Source: Companilactobacillus zhachilii (lineage in GTDB: Bacteria > Bacillota > Bacilli > Lactobacillales > Lactobacillaceae). From it: DNA of 64,000 nucleotides. The notes beneath the pieces are model-generated. The model was not told where the DNA came from, searched no databases, and saw only the letters and a program-made list of their open reading frames with translations. Numbering within the stretch: the stretch's first letter is position 1; each line of letters begins with the position of its first letter. Made by a program: the position numbers and the translations under genes. This document shows positions 42,630-51,400 of the stretch, piece after piece. Location: positions 2,294,001 to 2,358,000 of the forward strand of contig NZ_CP031933.2 in NCBI RefSeq assembly GCF_003606365.2, in the 5' to 3' direction.

Positions 42630-42678
42630 CAAACTTCAGAAAGAACCCAATTTTGGATTACTGAAGTCTTTTTTCTTA
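42630..42678 (+). terminator. Family D hairpin
   Basis: ACTTCAG pairs with CTGAAGT around AAGAACCCAATTTTGG, followed by a T-run on the plus strand. Its role is unclear because no plus-strand gene precedes it closely. Confidence 0.4.
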
Positions 42679-42715
42679 AATGGAAAAATCTATGTTTTAT
42701 TCCAAATTCTATTTT

Positions 42716-43564
42716 TTAAATTTTAACCATTCCGATACCAACTAAACCTGGTCCAGTATGAACGCCAAGGGCTGGTCCAACTTGACCTAAGAATTCTTGT
42801 TGACCATGGATATCGTTAGCATGTAGTAAATCAAGCATCTTTTGCCCACCAGCTTCATCAGCTCCATGTCCGACTGCCAAAAGATAATCCTTGTCATCAC
42901 CCAAGAAGTCTTGAGCAAAACCCAACATCATCTTTTGACCTTTTTTCATACCACGCGCTTTAGCGGCAATCGTATATGATCCATCGGCTTTACATGTAAT
43001 GATTGGTGCTAACTTTAACATGCCACCGACGGCTGCAGCAGTTGCGCTAATTCGACCACCTGCACGTAAGTAAGTCAACGTAGGAATGCAGAAGTACACA
43101 ATCGTATTAGTTATCATTTCAGCAACTTTAGCTGTAACATCGGCAAAGTCTTTACCGTCGTCAATCATATTTTTAGCACCGACAGCGATTAATCCTGCCG
43201 CCACAGCTACTTGTTTCGTATCAAAATAAGCTGACTTAAAGCGATCATCTTCATCAAGAAAAACCTTCAAAAAATTAAACGTTCCACTTAAACTTGAAGA
43301 AACCGAAATTGAGACAATATGGTCATAACCATCTGCCGCAATCTGATCAAGCGTTGTTTGAATTGAATCACCTGATGGTAAGGACGTTTTAGGAATTTCA
43401 ATCGGTAAATTTTGATAAACCTCTTCGGCGGAAATTTCTATCCGATCACGGTAAGTCTTATCATGGTAAGCAATTTGCATTGGTAATTCATAGATACCAG
43501 TTTTATCGAGATATTCTTTTGGCAAATCACAGCAGGAATCTACCAATACAGCAATCTTTTCCAT
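42716..43564 (-). CDS. DegV family fatty-acid-binding protein
   Basis: A 282-residue DegV protein beginning IAVLVDSCCDLPKEYLDK; in the family this serine/threonine region and SLPSGDS hold the fatty-acid carboxylate. It probably delivers exogenous fatty acids to a fatty-acid kinase (FakB role), shown for staphylococcal homologs. It starts just after the DUF1836 gene stop and forms an operon with it. Confidence 0.93.
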   Translation of the reverse strand: MEKIAVLVDSCCDLPKEYLDKTGIYELPMQIAYHDKTYRDRIEISAEEVYQNLPIEIPKTSLPSGDSIQTTLDQIAADGYDHIVSISVSSSLSGTFNFLKVFLDEDDRFKSAYFDTKQVAVAAGLIAVGAKNMIDDGKDFADVTAKVAEMITNTIVYFCIPTLTYLRAGGRISATAAAVGGMLKLAPIITCKADGSYTIAAKARGMKKGQKMMLGFAQDFLGDDKDYLLAVGHGADEAGGQKMLDLLHANDIHGQQEFLGQVGPALGVHTGPGLVGIGMVKI

Positions 43565-43569
43565 TTTAA

Positions 43570-44103
43570 TTAACTCTTTTCGTCTAAATTATGTGTTTCA
43601 ATCATCAATATTTTTTTAGTAATTAATTTTGTGGCAAAGGCGATTGTTACCATTTCGACTAGCAAATAGGCTGCTGACTGATTCTTTTCAGACAGTACCT
43701 GCCCCTCTTCTCGATGATTCAACATCTTTAAGGCCAATTCCTGTTTCTCACAGAAAAAGTCGTAGGCTTTGGCAATCCCACCATTTAGTTTGGTTTGAAC
43801 GTCTAGACCTTCTTGAATCTCACTAATTGAAACGACCTGTTTCAAGAAAGTAATAGCAATCAAATAAGCTAAATGTTCACGAGTGTAACGTTTCTTTTCT
43901 GGATGTGGCATCAGACCATTTTTCACATAGTTATTAACCATTGAAGTTGTAACAACTGGACCATCTTCCAACCAAACAGGACCGATATACTTATCAACTA
44001 GCGTCAACAGTTGATCACGATATAAGTCCAATTCAGGCAGTTCATCAAATCTTGGTAAACGATAATCCTCCATTTTATCTAGCCAAACTTGCAATTCATC
44101 CAT
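43570..44103 (-). CDS. DUF1836 protein (MerR-like helix-turn-helix)
   Basis: A 177-residue protein of the DUF1836 family. The segment VVTTSMVNNYVKNGLMPHPEKKRYTREHLAYLIAITFLK resembles a MerR-type DNA-binding domain, followed by a helical region. A GTG at 44115 overlaps the AAGGAG site, so the ATG at 44103 is taken. Such genes are often next to degV, as here, but the function is not known; local regulation is a guess. Confidence 0.82.
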   Translation of the reverse strand: MDELQVWLDKMEDYRLPRFDELPELDLYRDQLLTLVDKYIGPVWLEDGPVVTTSMVNNYVKNGLMPHPEKKRYTREHLAYLIAITFLKQVVSISEIQEGLDVQTKLNGGIAKAYDFFCEKQELALKMLNHREEGQVLSEKNQSAAYLLVEMVTIAFATKLITKKILMIETHNLDEKS

Positions 44104-44231
44104 ATACGTACGCACTCCTTTTGTAATTACTGTTATAATTTATCATAGTTATCTTAACTATTCAATCTAGTTTTAATAACTAGATGTAAAAATATGCTCA
44201 TTTTATTTTCTAAAGAACGTGTCTTTAAGTA

Positions 44232-44419
44232 TGCCGTCTCCAGAGCAGAGAAGCAGTCACTGGCAGTGCGGAACAGCCCGAGCCAAGGTCTCGGACCTCG
44301 GTTGAAGCCTTGCAAGACCAGCAAGTCTCCAACACGTCCGGTGCTGTAAGAACGACAAAATCAGTCGTCCTAACACCACTTTCACCGCCAGTAACTGTTT
44401 CTCTACTCTTCCGACTAGC
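44232..44419 (-). repeat. Family A repeat, reversed, divergent stem
   Basis: The outer stem is CAGAGCAGAGAAGCAGT against ACTGTTTCTCTACTCT. P4 CCGAG/CTCGG and P2 GACGA/TCGTC are complementary but unlike other copies. Related to the copy at 53672 in its interior (CACTGGCAGTGCGGAAC). Confidence 0.85.
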
Positions 44420-44582
44420 TTTTTTAAACTGAAAAACATTATGATAATTCGAATATCATATAATACCTGATAAAATCTTGAAATCATTGAATTGATACAA
44501 TCTAATGCTGTTATATACTTTCATCTCCGATACCCAGCTATTAAAATTTATTAATCAACAACATCCAAACCACCAAATAAAC

Positions 44583-44762
44583 TAGCCGGAAGGAGCAAGA
44601 AAATTTAGGTCGCCGTGAAGGTGGCGTTATGGCTTTAGCCATTACACCACGGGACGACTTTTGAGACTTGCGGTTTATGCAAGGCTCAAAATCGAGACAA
44701 AAGACCTTGGCTTTTGTCGGTCCCCACAGCGACCTAAATTTTCTTGCTCCTGCAGGCGGCAT
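44583..44762 (+). repeat. Family A palindromic repeat
   Basis: Full copy; stem GGAGCAAGAAAATTTAGGTCG. P4 is ACAAAAG/CTTTTGT, different from its neighbours. It ends 22 bases before the permease stop. Confidence 0.9.
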
Positions 44763-44784
44763 ACAAAAAAAGCCCTGAATACTA

Positions 44785-46413
44785 CTATTCAAGACTCTCC
44801 TTCAAATCATGTTCGCGCCAACCCATAGCTATCGTCAGTATGAGTCCTGCGGCTGTTAATAAAATGATATACCCAATGTTACGATTGAAATTGGCATCGC
44901 CCAAATACAAATCGCCTAATAACGTTGCCATAACTGCCACACCAATTCCGAAACGTTGTATTTTCGTAAAGGCTGTACCAGTTTGACTGCGTCTTTCTCT
45001 CTTTGTTATGTATGGTAATACAAATCCTAAGCCAATTAAAACAATAATGGCTACAAAATTTATCACCAATTCATACCACCACATTGATGAACCAAACGGA
45101 ACATCTTGTGGTCCAATCGCTGCAATCGTCGCAACGCCTGTAACTAACAGACACCACCAGCCGACTGCCAACGACATTGTTTTATTTTTTATATAAACAT
45201 ATCCAGACTTATACTTATCGTCATCCATTCTAATCTTAATATAAGACCAGAAAATCCAACAAGTTACCCCTGGCGAAATAATTCCATTTAAATTTAATAG
45301 CCAATTAAAGATATCTTTCATATTAGGTAACAAAATACCTAAAAACATAATGAAAGCACTCAAACCAACCGTTAGTAGATAACCGTTAATTGGCAAGCCT
45401 GCTGAATTTGTTTTCCGCAAGAACTTTGGCATATAACGATTACCCGTATCAGAAATCAACATTCTAGTCATTGCATTTAGCAAAACAGCCAACAAAGCTG
45501 CTAAATAAAAGATTTCTGTAAAGGCGAAGAGATACATTAATGTATTGCCCATGTGGAATCTTTGACCCAAGGCTTGAAAGGCATAATAGGAACCATTGAT
45601 TTTCAAATCATCTGGTAAATGGTAAGCGTTGAAAAATACGCCCAGAGAAAATGATCCGAAAATGGTCAAAAATCCCGTCATGATGGACAACATAATCATT
45701 GCTTTAGGAAAGTCACGGTTAGGATTACGCATCTTTGTTACAAAGGGCGCAATTCTCTCGGCACCATTAATTGCAAAAATCAAAAACCCTAAGGTAGTTA
45801 AATAATGCAAATTAAATGTTGGTACGATTGTATGAACCGTCAATGGTTTCGTCGCAATATGACCACCCATCGACAGTGCCGTCACAGTCATCAAAACGAA
45901 TAAAACCGTCATTCCAAACATGGCAATTCCACCGATAGTACTCAGTACTTCAAGTGATCGCTCAAAGCGGGATTGAATAATTATGAAGAAAATAAAAATC
46001 AATAACGTGAATAATGCGAAATGACTATTCGACATCTGTGTCTGCAAACGTGCATCGCCATTAACGACCCAGCCCATTGCCACAGCAATTGTATTCGCGG
46101 TATCAACAACGTAAGGAATTGAAGCAGCCCAATATGTCCAAGCTGCGAAGTAACCTAAGAATTCCCCACTAGTTTCTCTTACCCATGATGTTAACCCGCC
46201 TCCATCATCATCAAACGTCGAGCCAAGTTGGCCTACCATTAATGAATACGGAATAACATACAGGAGAATCATAATGATCCAGGACGTTATTACGCCCATT
46301 CCCTGATTTTGGAAGTTGTAAGTCAGGTCATCGAACCCAACAACTGTCACAAAATCCATAAGGGCCAATACTGGCCAGCTGATATACTTCTTCTTTGTAT
46401 CTAATTCTGTCAT
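44785..46413 (-). CDS. APC-superfamily amino-acid permease (paralog 1)
   Basis: A 542-residue permease with about 12-14 hydrophobic helices. The start SWPVLALMDFVTVVGFDDLTYNFQNQG and the helix-3 region TSWVRETSGEFLGYFAAWTYW fit the APC superfamily. About three quarters of its residues are the same as in the gene at 48816, so one arose by duplication. Substrate unknown; amino acid or amine exchange is likely. Confidence 0.88.
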   Translation of the reverse strand: MTELDTKKKYISWPVLALMDFVTVVGFDDLTYNFQNQGMGVITSWIIMILLYVIPYSLMVGQLGSTFDDDGGGLTSWVRETSGEFLGYFAAWTYWAASIPYVVDTANTIAVAMGWVVNGDARLQTQMSNSHFALFTLLIFIFFIIIQSRFERSLEVLSTIGGIAMFGMTVLFVLMTVTALSMGGHIATKPLTVHTIVPTFNLHYLTTLGFLIFAINGAERIAPFVTKMRNPNRDFPKAMIMLSIMTGFLTIFGSFSLGVFFNAYHLPDDLKINGSYYAFQALGQRFHMGNTLMYLFAFTEIFYLAALLAVLLNAMTRMLISDTGNRYMPKFLRKTNSAGLPINGYLLTVGLSAFIMFLGILLPNMKDIFNWLLNLNGIISPGVTCWIFWSYIKIRMDDDKYKSGYVYIKNKTMSLAVGWWCLLVTGVATIAAIGPQDVPFGSSMWWYELVINFVAIIVLIGLGFVLPYITKRERRSQTGTAFTKIQRFGIGVAVMATLLGDLYLGDANFNRNIGYIILLTAAGLILTIAMGWREHDLKESLE

Positions 46414-46691
46414 GGCGTTTTCCTCAAGTGAAAATAAATCATTCTTTCTAATTTATTCACCTAACGGTTACTTCAAATATACAATATTTTAAGCTTAATA
46501 GTAGAAAAATGATTTAAAAATATCAAAAAATTTAAGCGCTTACTTACCCGACATGACCGCAATCCTTGAGATTGACCTTTTGGTATACATTATGGAAAGT
46601 TAAGCAACTCGAAATATTTTACCATAAAAGAAGAAGCTAGGATATAAAAATATTTTACTCAGATTGACCAACCAAAATAACCTAGTGTCTA

Positions 46692-47531
46692 TTAAAGCTT
46701 TTTAACTACCAAGGCAAATGTCAACGGAATTTGTGGAGCATCTTCCGGCAATACAAACCAGCCATCTTTTTGAACCAAATCTTTCAAGGCTGGCCATTCA
46801 GTTCGCGGATATTCACCTAAAAATTCAATCGTTAATCCAGCTTTCAATAAGGCGGATGTTATTTCTTGAAAATCATGATTCCAATTATGGTTTAGTGTAT
46901 GGGTGATTTTAATTCCAGCATTATCAGTATACGATTCGTCACTTCTATAAGTATCAACATCAAGATTGAAGTAATCCGCCGTCATATTAAACGTTTCAAA
47001 ATTTAAGGTATTTAAAATCGGATGATCATCTCTAATCATGAACGTTCCACCATCTTTCAAAAGTTGGTAGATTGATTTTGCCCAGTTATCTAATTCAGGT
47101 AGCCACGTAATCGTTCCCATACTAGTTACAATCACATCAAATTTGTCAGTAATTTTATCAGACGCAAAACGGGCATCCCCTTGGACATATGTAATTTCCG
47201 CTTGAGCTTTTTGGGCAATCTCTTGAGCATAACGTAACGACCGATTCGAAAAGTCTAAACCAAAAACTTTCTTGGCACCCAAACGCTTCCACGACAATGT
47301 ATCTGTCCCAATATGACACTGAAGATGTAACAAATCTAACCCTGAAATATTACTATTTGGCAAAAAAGGCTTGAGAACATCGTAATCATGTAGCGTCGTC
47401 TCTGAAATTTTATGAGAATCATTTATTAAATTCTCAACGTCGTAAAATTTTGAATTGATATGAACCTTTGCACGATCATTCCAGTTAGCCTGATTGTCGT
47501 TAATATCTTGTCGAATATCTTCCTTAGCCAT
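46692..47531 (-). CDS. Class I SAM-dependent methyltransferase
   Basis: A 279-residue methyltransferase. The SAM-binding motif I is GLDLLHLQCHIGTDTLSW (about residues 64-81), with acidic residue in KVFGLDFSNRSLRYA and motif IV FDVIVTSMGTITWLPEL. The substrate is not recognisable. It lies divergent from the VanX-like gene, 108 bases apart, with no strong ribosome site visible. Confidence 0.87.
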   Translation of the reverse strand: MAKEDIRQDINDNQANWNDRAKVHINSKFYDVENLINDSHKISETTLHDYDVLKPFLPNSNISGLDLLHLQCHIGTDTLSWKRLGAKKVFGLDFSNRSLRYAQEIAQKAQAEITYVQGDARFASDKITDKFDVIVTSMGTITWLPELDNWAKSIYQLLKDGGTFMIRDDHPILNTLNFETFNMTADYFNLDVDTYRSDESYTDNAGIKITHTLNHNWNHDFQEITSALLKAGLTIEFLGEYPRTEWPALKDLVQKDGWFVLPEDAPQIPLTFALVVKKL

Positions 47532-47639
47532 AAACTAGCGTCCAGTTTTTCCAAAGTCTATCAGATACTAGGAGCTTCTTCAAATATAATTCGATATAAT
47601 ACATGTGATACATATTCAGACACAAAACGGAGGTGCCAC

Positions 47640-48194
47640 ATGCCACAATTACAAACTGGTTTTACTAACATTCAAGCTCTTGATTCCAGCATTATTGTCG
47701 ACCTGCGCTACGCCACTACCAATAATTTTACTAATAAAATAATTTATGATTTTACCACAGCAATCGCTCGAACTGGAACTGCAAAAAAACTGGCTATTGC
47801 CAATGCAGACTTAAGAAACCAAGGTTACCGAATTAAGATTTGGGACGCCTATCGACCAGTTAAAGCTCAAGAAAAATTATTTCAAGTTTATCCTGATCCA
47901 ACCTTTGTCGCTAAACCTAATCCCAATTTCTCACATCAAAAAGGTGTGACCTTCGACGTGACGCTCTGCGACTTAGACGGAAATGAATTAACCATGCCCA
48001 CACCATTTGATGATTTCAGTGAAAAAGCTCATCGAAATTCCACCTGGTCTCCCAAAGCAGAAAAGAATTATCAAATTCTCAATACTGCTATGGAAAAAGC
48101 AGGTTTCATTGGCTATGAAAACGAGTGGTGGGATTATCGCGATGCTGATATGGATGAGTATGAACCAGCAATCGCTGACCCAAACGAATACTAA
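47640..48194 (+). CDS. VanX-type D-Ala-D-Ala dipeptidase
   Basis: A 184-residue M15 peptidase. RIKIWDAYRPVKAQ and the zinc motif FSHQKGVTFDVTL (His and Asp ligands) match VanX/DdpX. The usual third ligand lies in EWWH; here the segment reads ENEWWDYRDAD, with Asp for His. In species with D-Ala-D-Lac wall precursors such enzymes clear D-Ala-D-Ala. A frame extends upstream to 47460, but the ATG at 47640 follows GGAGG. TATAAT at 47595 is the likely -10. Confidence 0.87.
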   Translation: MPQLQTGFTNIQALDSSIIVDLRYATTNNFTNKIIYDFTTAIARTGTAKKLAIANADLRNQGYRIKIWDAYRPVKAQEKLFQVYPDPTFVAKPNPNFSHQKGVTFDVTLCDLDGNELTMPTPFDDFSEKAHRNSTWSPKAEKNYQILNTAMEKAGFIGYENEWWDYRDADMDEYEPAIADPNEY

Positions 48195-48199
48195 ATAGT

Positions 48200-48376
48200 T
48201 GCCGTCTCTGGGCGCAAGAAATATTGGCGCTGTGGGGACCGATTCGAGCCAAGGTCTCGAATCTCGACTTTGAACCTCGCAAAGTACGCGAGTTTCAAAG
48301 CTCGTCCCGTGGTGTAATGGCTAAAGCCATAACGCCACCTGCACTGCTGCCAATATTTCTTGCGCCCAGAGACTAA
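48200..48376 (-). repeat. Family A repeat, reversed, GGGCGCAAG stem class
   Basis: The outer stem reads TCTGGGCGCAAGAAATATTGG. P4 ATTCGAG/CTCGAAT. It starts six bases after the stop of the VanX-like gene. Confidence 0.9.
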
Positions 48377-48456
48377 TACGTTTGTTATTTTTTATACAGT
48401 CAAACTAACTAATCTGATAAACCAGTGCTACATTATTTGAAATTGATTACAATCAA

Positions 48457-48510
48457 AAAAGGCTAGATATTTTTCTGGATTTATACCAAGAAAAATATCT
48501 AGCCTTATTT
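48457..48510 (+). terminator. Family C hairpin linked to the repeat at 48200
   Basis: AAGGCTAGATATTTTTCTGG pairs with CAAGAAAAATATCTAGCCTT, as at 32050. The linker between repeat and hairpin also matches the one there. Confidence 0.78.
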
Positions 48511-48650
48511 ATTTTCGGATTCGGACAAAATACCTACAAAAGATACTAATCCTCTCCTTTAAGATTTGAAACTCTAATCATCATTGACATAAAAGTAACA
48601 AAATTTACACCATGAAATTCAAGTAATCCGACCATCTATCCACAATAACC

Positions 48651-48802
48651 TAGCCGGAAGAAGCAAGAAAATTAGGTCGCTGTGAAGGTGGCGTTGGCGC
48701 TTCAGCGCCTACACCACGGGACGACTTTTGAGACTTGCGGTCTATGCAAGGCTCGAATCGGTCCCCACAGCGACCTAATTTTTCTTGCTTCTGGAGGCGG
48801 CA
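48651..48802 (+). repeat. Family A repeat lacking hairpin P4
   Basis: Intact outer stem, P2 and most of P3. The sequence runs GCAAGGCTCGAATCGG, an exact deletion between two GGCTC copies that removes the left arm of P4. It ends 14 bases before the stop of permease paralog 2. Confidence 0.88.
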
Positions 48803-48815
48803 TATTTCAAAAAAA

Positions 48816-50438
48816 CTAATCTTCAATCAAGTTATATTCTTTCCAACCAAAGACAATTACCAAAATAATCCCCAAAATACTAATACCAACAATTGAGACA
48901 ATATTATGTTGATAATTTGAACCACCTAAGTATAAATCACCAACAATCGTTAGGAACAATGCTGCCAAAATTCCACTCCATTGAAGACGTGTAAAGGCAG
49001 AACCTGTTGTACTACGTTCTTCACGACGAGTTACATATGGCAAGACTACTCCTAATCCAATCAATACAATAATTGCGACAAAGTTAATAACTAATTCATA
49101 CCACCAAGTTGAACCACCAAATTTAACATCTTGTGGTCCAATTCCAAAAATAGTTGCCAAGGCTGTGACAATCAAACACCACCAACCGACTGACAATGCT
49201 AACTTGTCATTTTTGATATAAACATAATCTGATGGATACTTTTTACTATCTTGACGAATCTTAATAAATGCAAAGAAAATCCAGCAAGTAACACCTGGTG
49301 AAATAATTCCGTTCAAGTTCAAGAGCCAGTTAAAAATATCATTCATACTTGGCAAGAAAATACCTAATAACATAATAAAGGCACTCAATCCACAAGTTAG
49401 TAAGTAACCATTAACTGGTAATCCATTACCATTAGTTTTACGCAAAACTTTTGGCATATACTTGGCGCCAGTATCTGAAATCAACATTCTGGTCATTGCA
49501 TCCAACAAGACGGCTAACAAAGCTGCCAAATAGAAAACTTCGGTCCAAGCAAAAATATACATTAATAAATTACCCAGATGATATTGCTCACCTAACGCTT
49601 GGAACGCATAATATGAGCCATTCATCTTCAAATCATTTGGTAAATGATAGGCATTGAAGAAAACGCCTAGTGAGAATGATCCAAAGATTGTTAAGAAAGC
49701 TGTCATAACAGCTAACATAATCATAGCCTTAGGAAATTCTCGTTTAGGATGACGCATTTTCGTAACGAACGGTGCAATCAATTCTGCACCATTAACCGCA
49801 TAGATCAATAAACCAACGGTCGTTAGATAATGCAAATCAAACTTAGGAATAATCGTGTGAATATTCATTGGTTGTGTAGCAATATGACCACCACGAGCTA
49901 AGGCTGTAAAAGTCATTAACACGAATAAAACAGTCATTCCAAACATGGCAATTCCACCAATAGTACTCAAGAATTCCAATGAACGCTTGAAACGTGACTG
50001 TACAAAAATAAAGACAATAAATGTGGCTAATGTCCAAAAAGCAAACCAGCCATTTGACATATGATCTTGCAAACGAGCATCCCCGAAGTATGCCCAACCT
50101 AGACCAACGACAATTGAATTGGCCGTATCGACCACATAAGGAATTGAAGCTGCCCAATAAGTCCAAGCAGTAAAATAGCCTAAAAATTCCCCACTAGTAC
50201 CACGAACCCATGACGTCAAACCGCCACCTTCGTGATTGAAAACTGATCCTAATTGACCAACCATTAATGAATATGGGATGACATATAAAAATAGCATGAT
50301 AATCCATGAAGTAATAACACCCATACCTTGGTTTTGAAAGTTATAAGTTAAATCATCAAAACCGATTACAGTAACAAAATCCATTAAGGCAAGAATTGGC
50401 CAGCTAATATAGCTCTTTTTTGGTTCCAAATCTTCCAT
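48816..50438 (-). CDS. APC-superfamily amino-acid permease (paralog 2)
   Basis: A 540-residue permease with the same helix plan as the gene at 44785. Differences concentrate at both termini and in GGHIATQPMNIHTII-type loops. The ATG at 50438 follows GGGGAG; an in-frame start further up (50474) has no ribosome site. Substrate unknown; the duplication may have split substrate range or regulation. Confidence 0.88.
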   Translation of the reverse strand: MEDLEPKKSYISWPILALMDFVTVIGFDDLTYNFQNQGMGVITSWIIMLFLYVIPYSLMVGQLGSVFNHEGGGLTSWVRGTSGEFLGYFTAWTYWAASIPYVVDTANSIVVGLGWAYFGDARLQDHMSNGWFAFWTLATFIVFIFVQSRFKRSLEFLSTIGGIAMFGMTVLFVLMTFTALARGGHIATQPMNIHTIIPKFDLHYLTTVGLLIYAVNGAELIAPFVTKMRHPKREFPKAMIMLAVMTAFLTIFGSFSLGVFFNAYHLPNDLKMNGSYYAFQALGEQYHLGNLLMYIFAWTEVFYLAALLAVLLDAMTRMLISDTGAKYMPKVLRKTNGNGLPVNGYLLTCGLSAFIMLLGIFLPSMNDIFNWLLNLNGIISPGVTCWIFFAFIKIRQDSKKYPSDYVYIKNDKLALSVGWWCLIVTALATIFGIGPQDVKFGGSTWWYELVINFVAIIVLIGLGVVLPYVTRREERSTTGSAFTRLQWSGILAALFLTIVGDLYLGGSNYQHNIVSIVGISILGIILVIVFGWKEYNLIED

Positions 50439-50760
50439 AATAAGCTCCCCGATAAAAAAATTAATAAAACACAAAGATATATTTTACAACTTATCATTTT
50501 CTATAAATAGAGCTTAAAAACGTTTTCTTAAAATAATGGTATTTTTTTGGTATGCCGCCTCCGGGAGTAAGAAATTTAGGTCGCTGTGAAGGTGGCGTTA
50601 AGGCTTTAGCCTTTACACCACGGGACGAGTTTTGAGACTTGCGGTTTTTGCAAGGCTCAAAATCGAGATTCGAGACCGCACTCTGGCTCGAATCGGTCCC
50701 CACAGCGACCTGAATTTCTTGCTCCTTGTGGCGGCATATTTAACCAACACCAATCGTCAT
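50439..50760. other. Gene-free stretch with one family A repeat
   Basis: About 110 bases of AT-rich DNA upstream of permease paralog 2, then the repeat at 50553-50736. Nothing else is seen. Confidence 0.7.
50553..50736 (+). repeat. Family A repeat with exchanged left end
   Basis: Both termini are of the GCCGCC/GGCGGC type (TGCCGCCTCCGGGAG and CTTGTGGCGGCA), while the interior is in forward orientation. An exchange within the palindrome would explain this. P2 AAGGC/GCCTT, P4 TTCGAG/CTCGAA. Confidence 0.85.
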
Positions 50761-51369
50761 CTATTCATTTACTTCGTCATTATCCAATTCTTCGATTCCA
50801 AGTGTCACGTTCTTCTTAGAATTTTCAACGGCATCAATCCCAACCAATGCTACCATATCAACTCCAATGCTGTGATACTTCTCGTCTGTATCTACTTTAT
50901 CATCGCTTGTTACCATCGTCGTTGGACGAATAATAACGGTTCTGAAATCACGCTTATTTAGGTTAGCTTCAGCATCGCGTTTTGTTTGAATATAACGCTT
51001 GTTGGCGTTAGGAATATCTTCAGCTGAAATATAAACAAAGACAGGAACTTTGTTCTCTTCTGCTGCATCGGCAATATTCAAAGCACTTTGATAGTTAACT
51101 TTTTCAAAGGTTAAATTCTCATTTGGTTGTTCTTTATATTCTCCAATTGTGTCCACAACTACATCGGCATCTTTTAGATTTTCACTCCAGAATCCCTTTG
51201 ACAAAGCATTCCCAATCTTCCAATCAACTTGTTTGTGCCAAGCATCGTTGCCTAGAGGTTCTCCGGTTCTTGAAACACTTGTTACTGAATCACCATTTTC
51301 AATAAATGCTTTAGCAAACTCACTTCCTAAAAAGCCATTTGCTCCAAAAATAACTACTTTTTTTGCCAT
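50761..51369 (-). CDS. NAD(P)-binding Rossmann protein (NmrA/atypical SDR-like)
   Basis: A 202-residue Rossmann-fold protein opening KKVVIFGANGFLGSEFAKAF, the dinucleotide motif of extended and atypical short-chain dehydrogenases. YISAEDIPNANKRYIQTKRDAE has a Y-x3-K-like pattern. Probable redox or sensor role, substrate unknown. It starts 31 bases after the aldo/keto reductase gene and is likely co-transcribed. Confidence 0.83.
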   Translation of the reverse strand: MAKKVVIFGANGFLGSEFAKAFIENGDSVTSVSRTGEPLGNDAWHKQVDWKIGNALSKGFWSENLKDADVVVDTIGEYKEQPNENLTFEKVNYQSALNIADAAEENKVPVFVYISAEDIPNANKRYIQTKRDAEANLNKRDFRTVIIRPTTMVTSDDKVDTDEKYHSIGVDMVALVGIDAVENSKKNVTLGIEELDNDEVNE

Positions 51370-51400
51370 AATACTATTTCTCCCTTATTATAAATACTCT

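Larger units (their letters stand above)
42218..42715. other. Gene-free stretch of joined repeats
   Basis: In order: half of a family B unit (42218-42285), family C hairpin (42319-42361), AT linker, family A repeat (42442-42623) and a family D hairpin (42630-42676). The DegV stop follows. No gene is seen. Confidence 0.7.
44104..44784. other. Gene-free stretch with two family A repeats
   Basis: It holds a reversed divergent copy (44232-44419) and a forward copy (44583-44762), with AT-rich linker between. No gene is seen. Confidence 0.7.
48195..48815. other. Gene-free stretch with a composite unit and a second repeat
   Basis: Reversed family A repeat (48200-48376), AT linker, family C hairpin (48457-48508), about 140 bases of AT-rich DNA, then a forward family A repeat lacking P4 (48651-48802). 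No gene is seen. Confidence 0.7.

Noticed and set aside
44257..44487. Open frames inside family A repeats (also 3617-3802, 50494-50703, 56515-56706 and others)
   Set aside because: They follow the palindromic sequence, lack ribosome sites and differ in frame from copy to copy.
46525..46550. Catabolite-response (cre) site near AAGCGCTTAC
   Set aside because: The centre fits but the outer TG/CA positions of the consensus do not.
47460..47639. N-terminal extension of the VanX-like protein
   Set aside because: The extension contains the divergent promoter region and family length fits the start at 47640.
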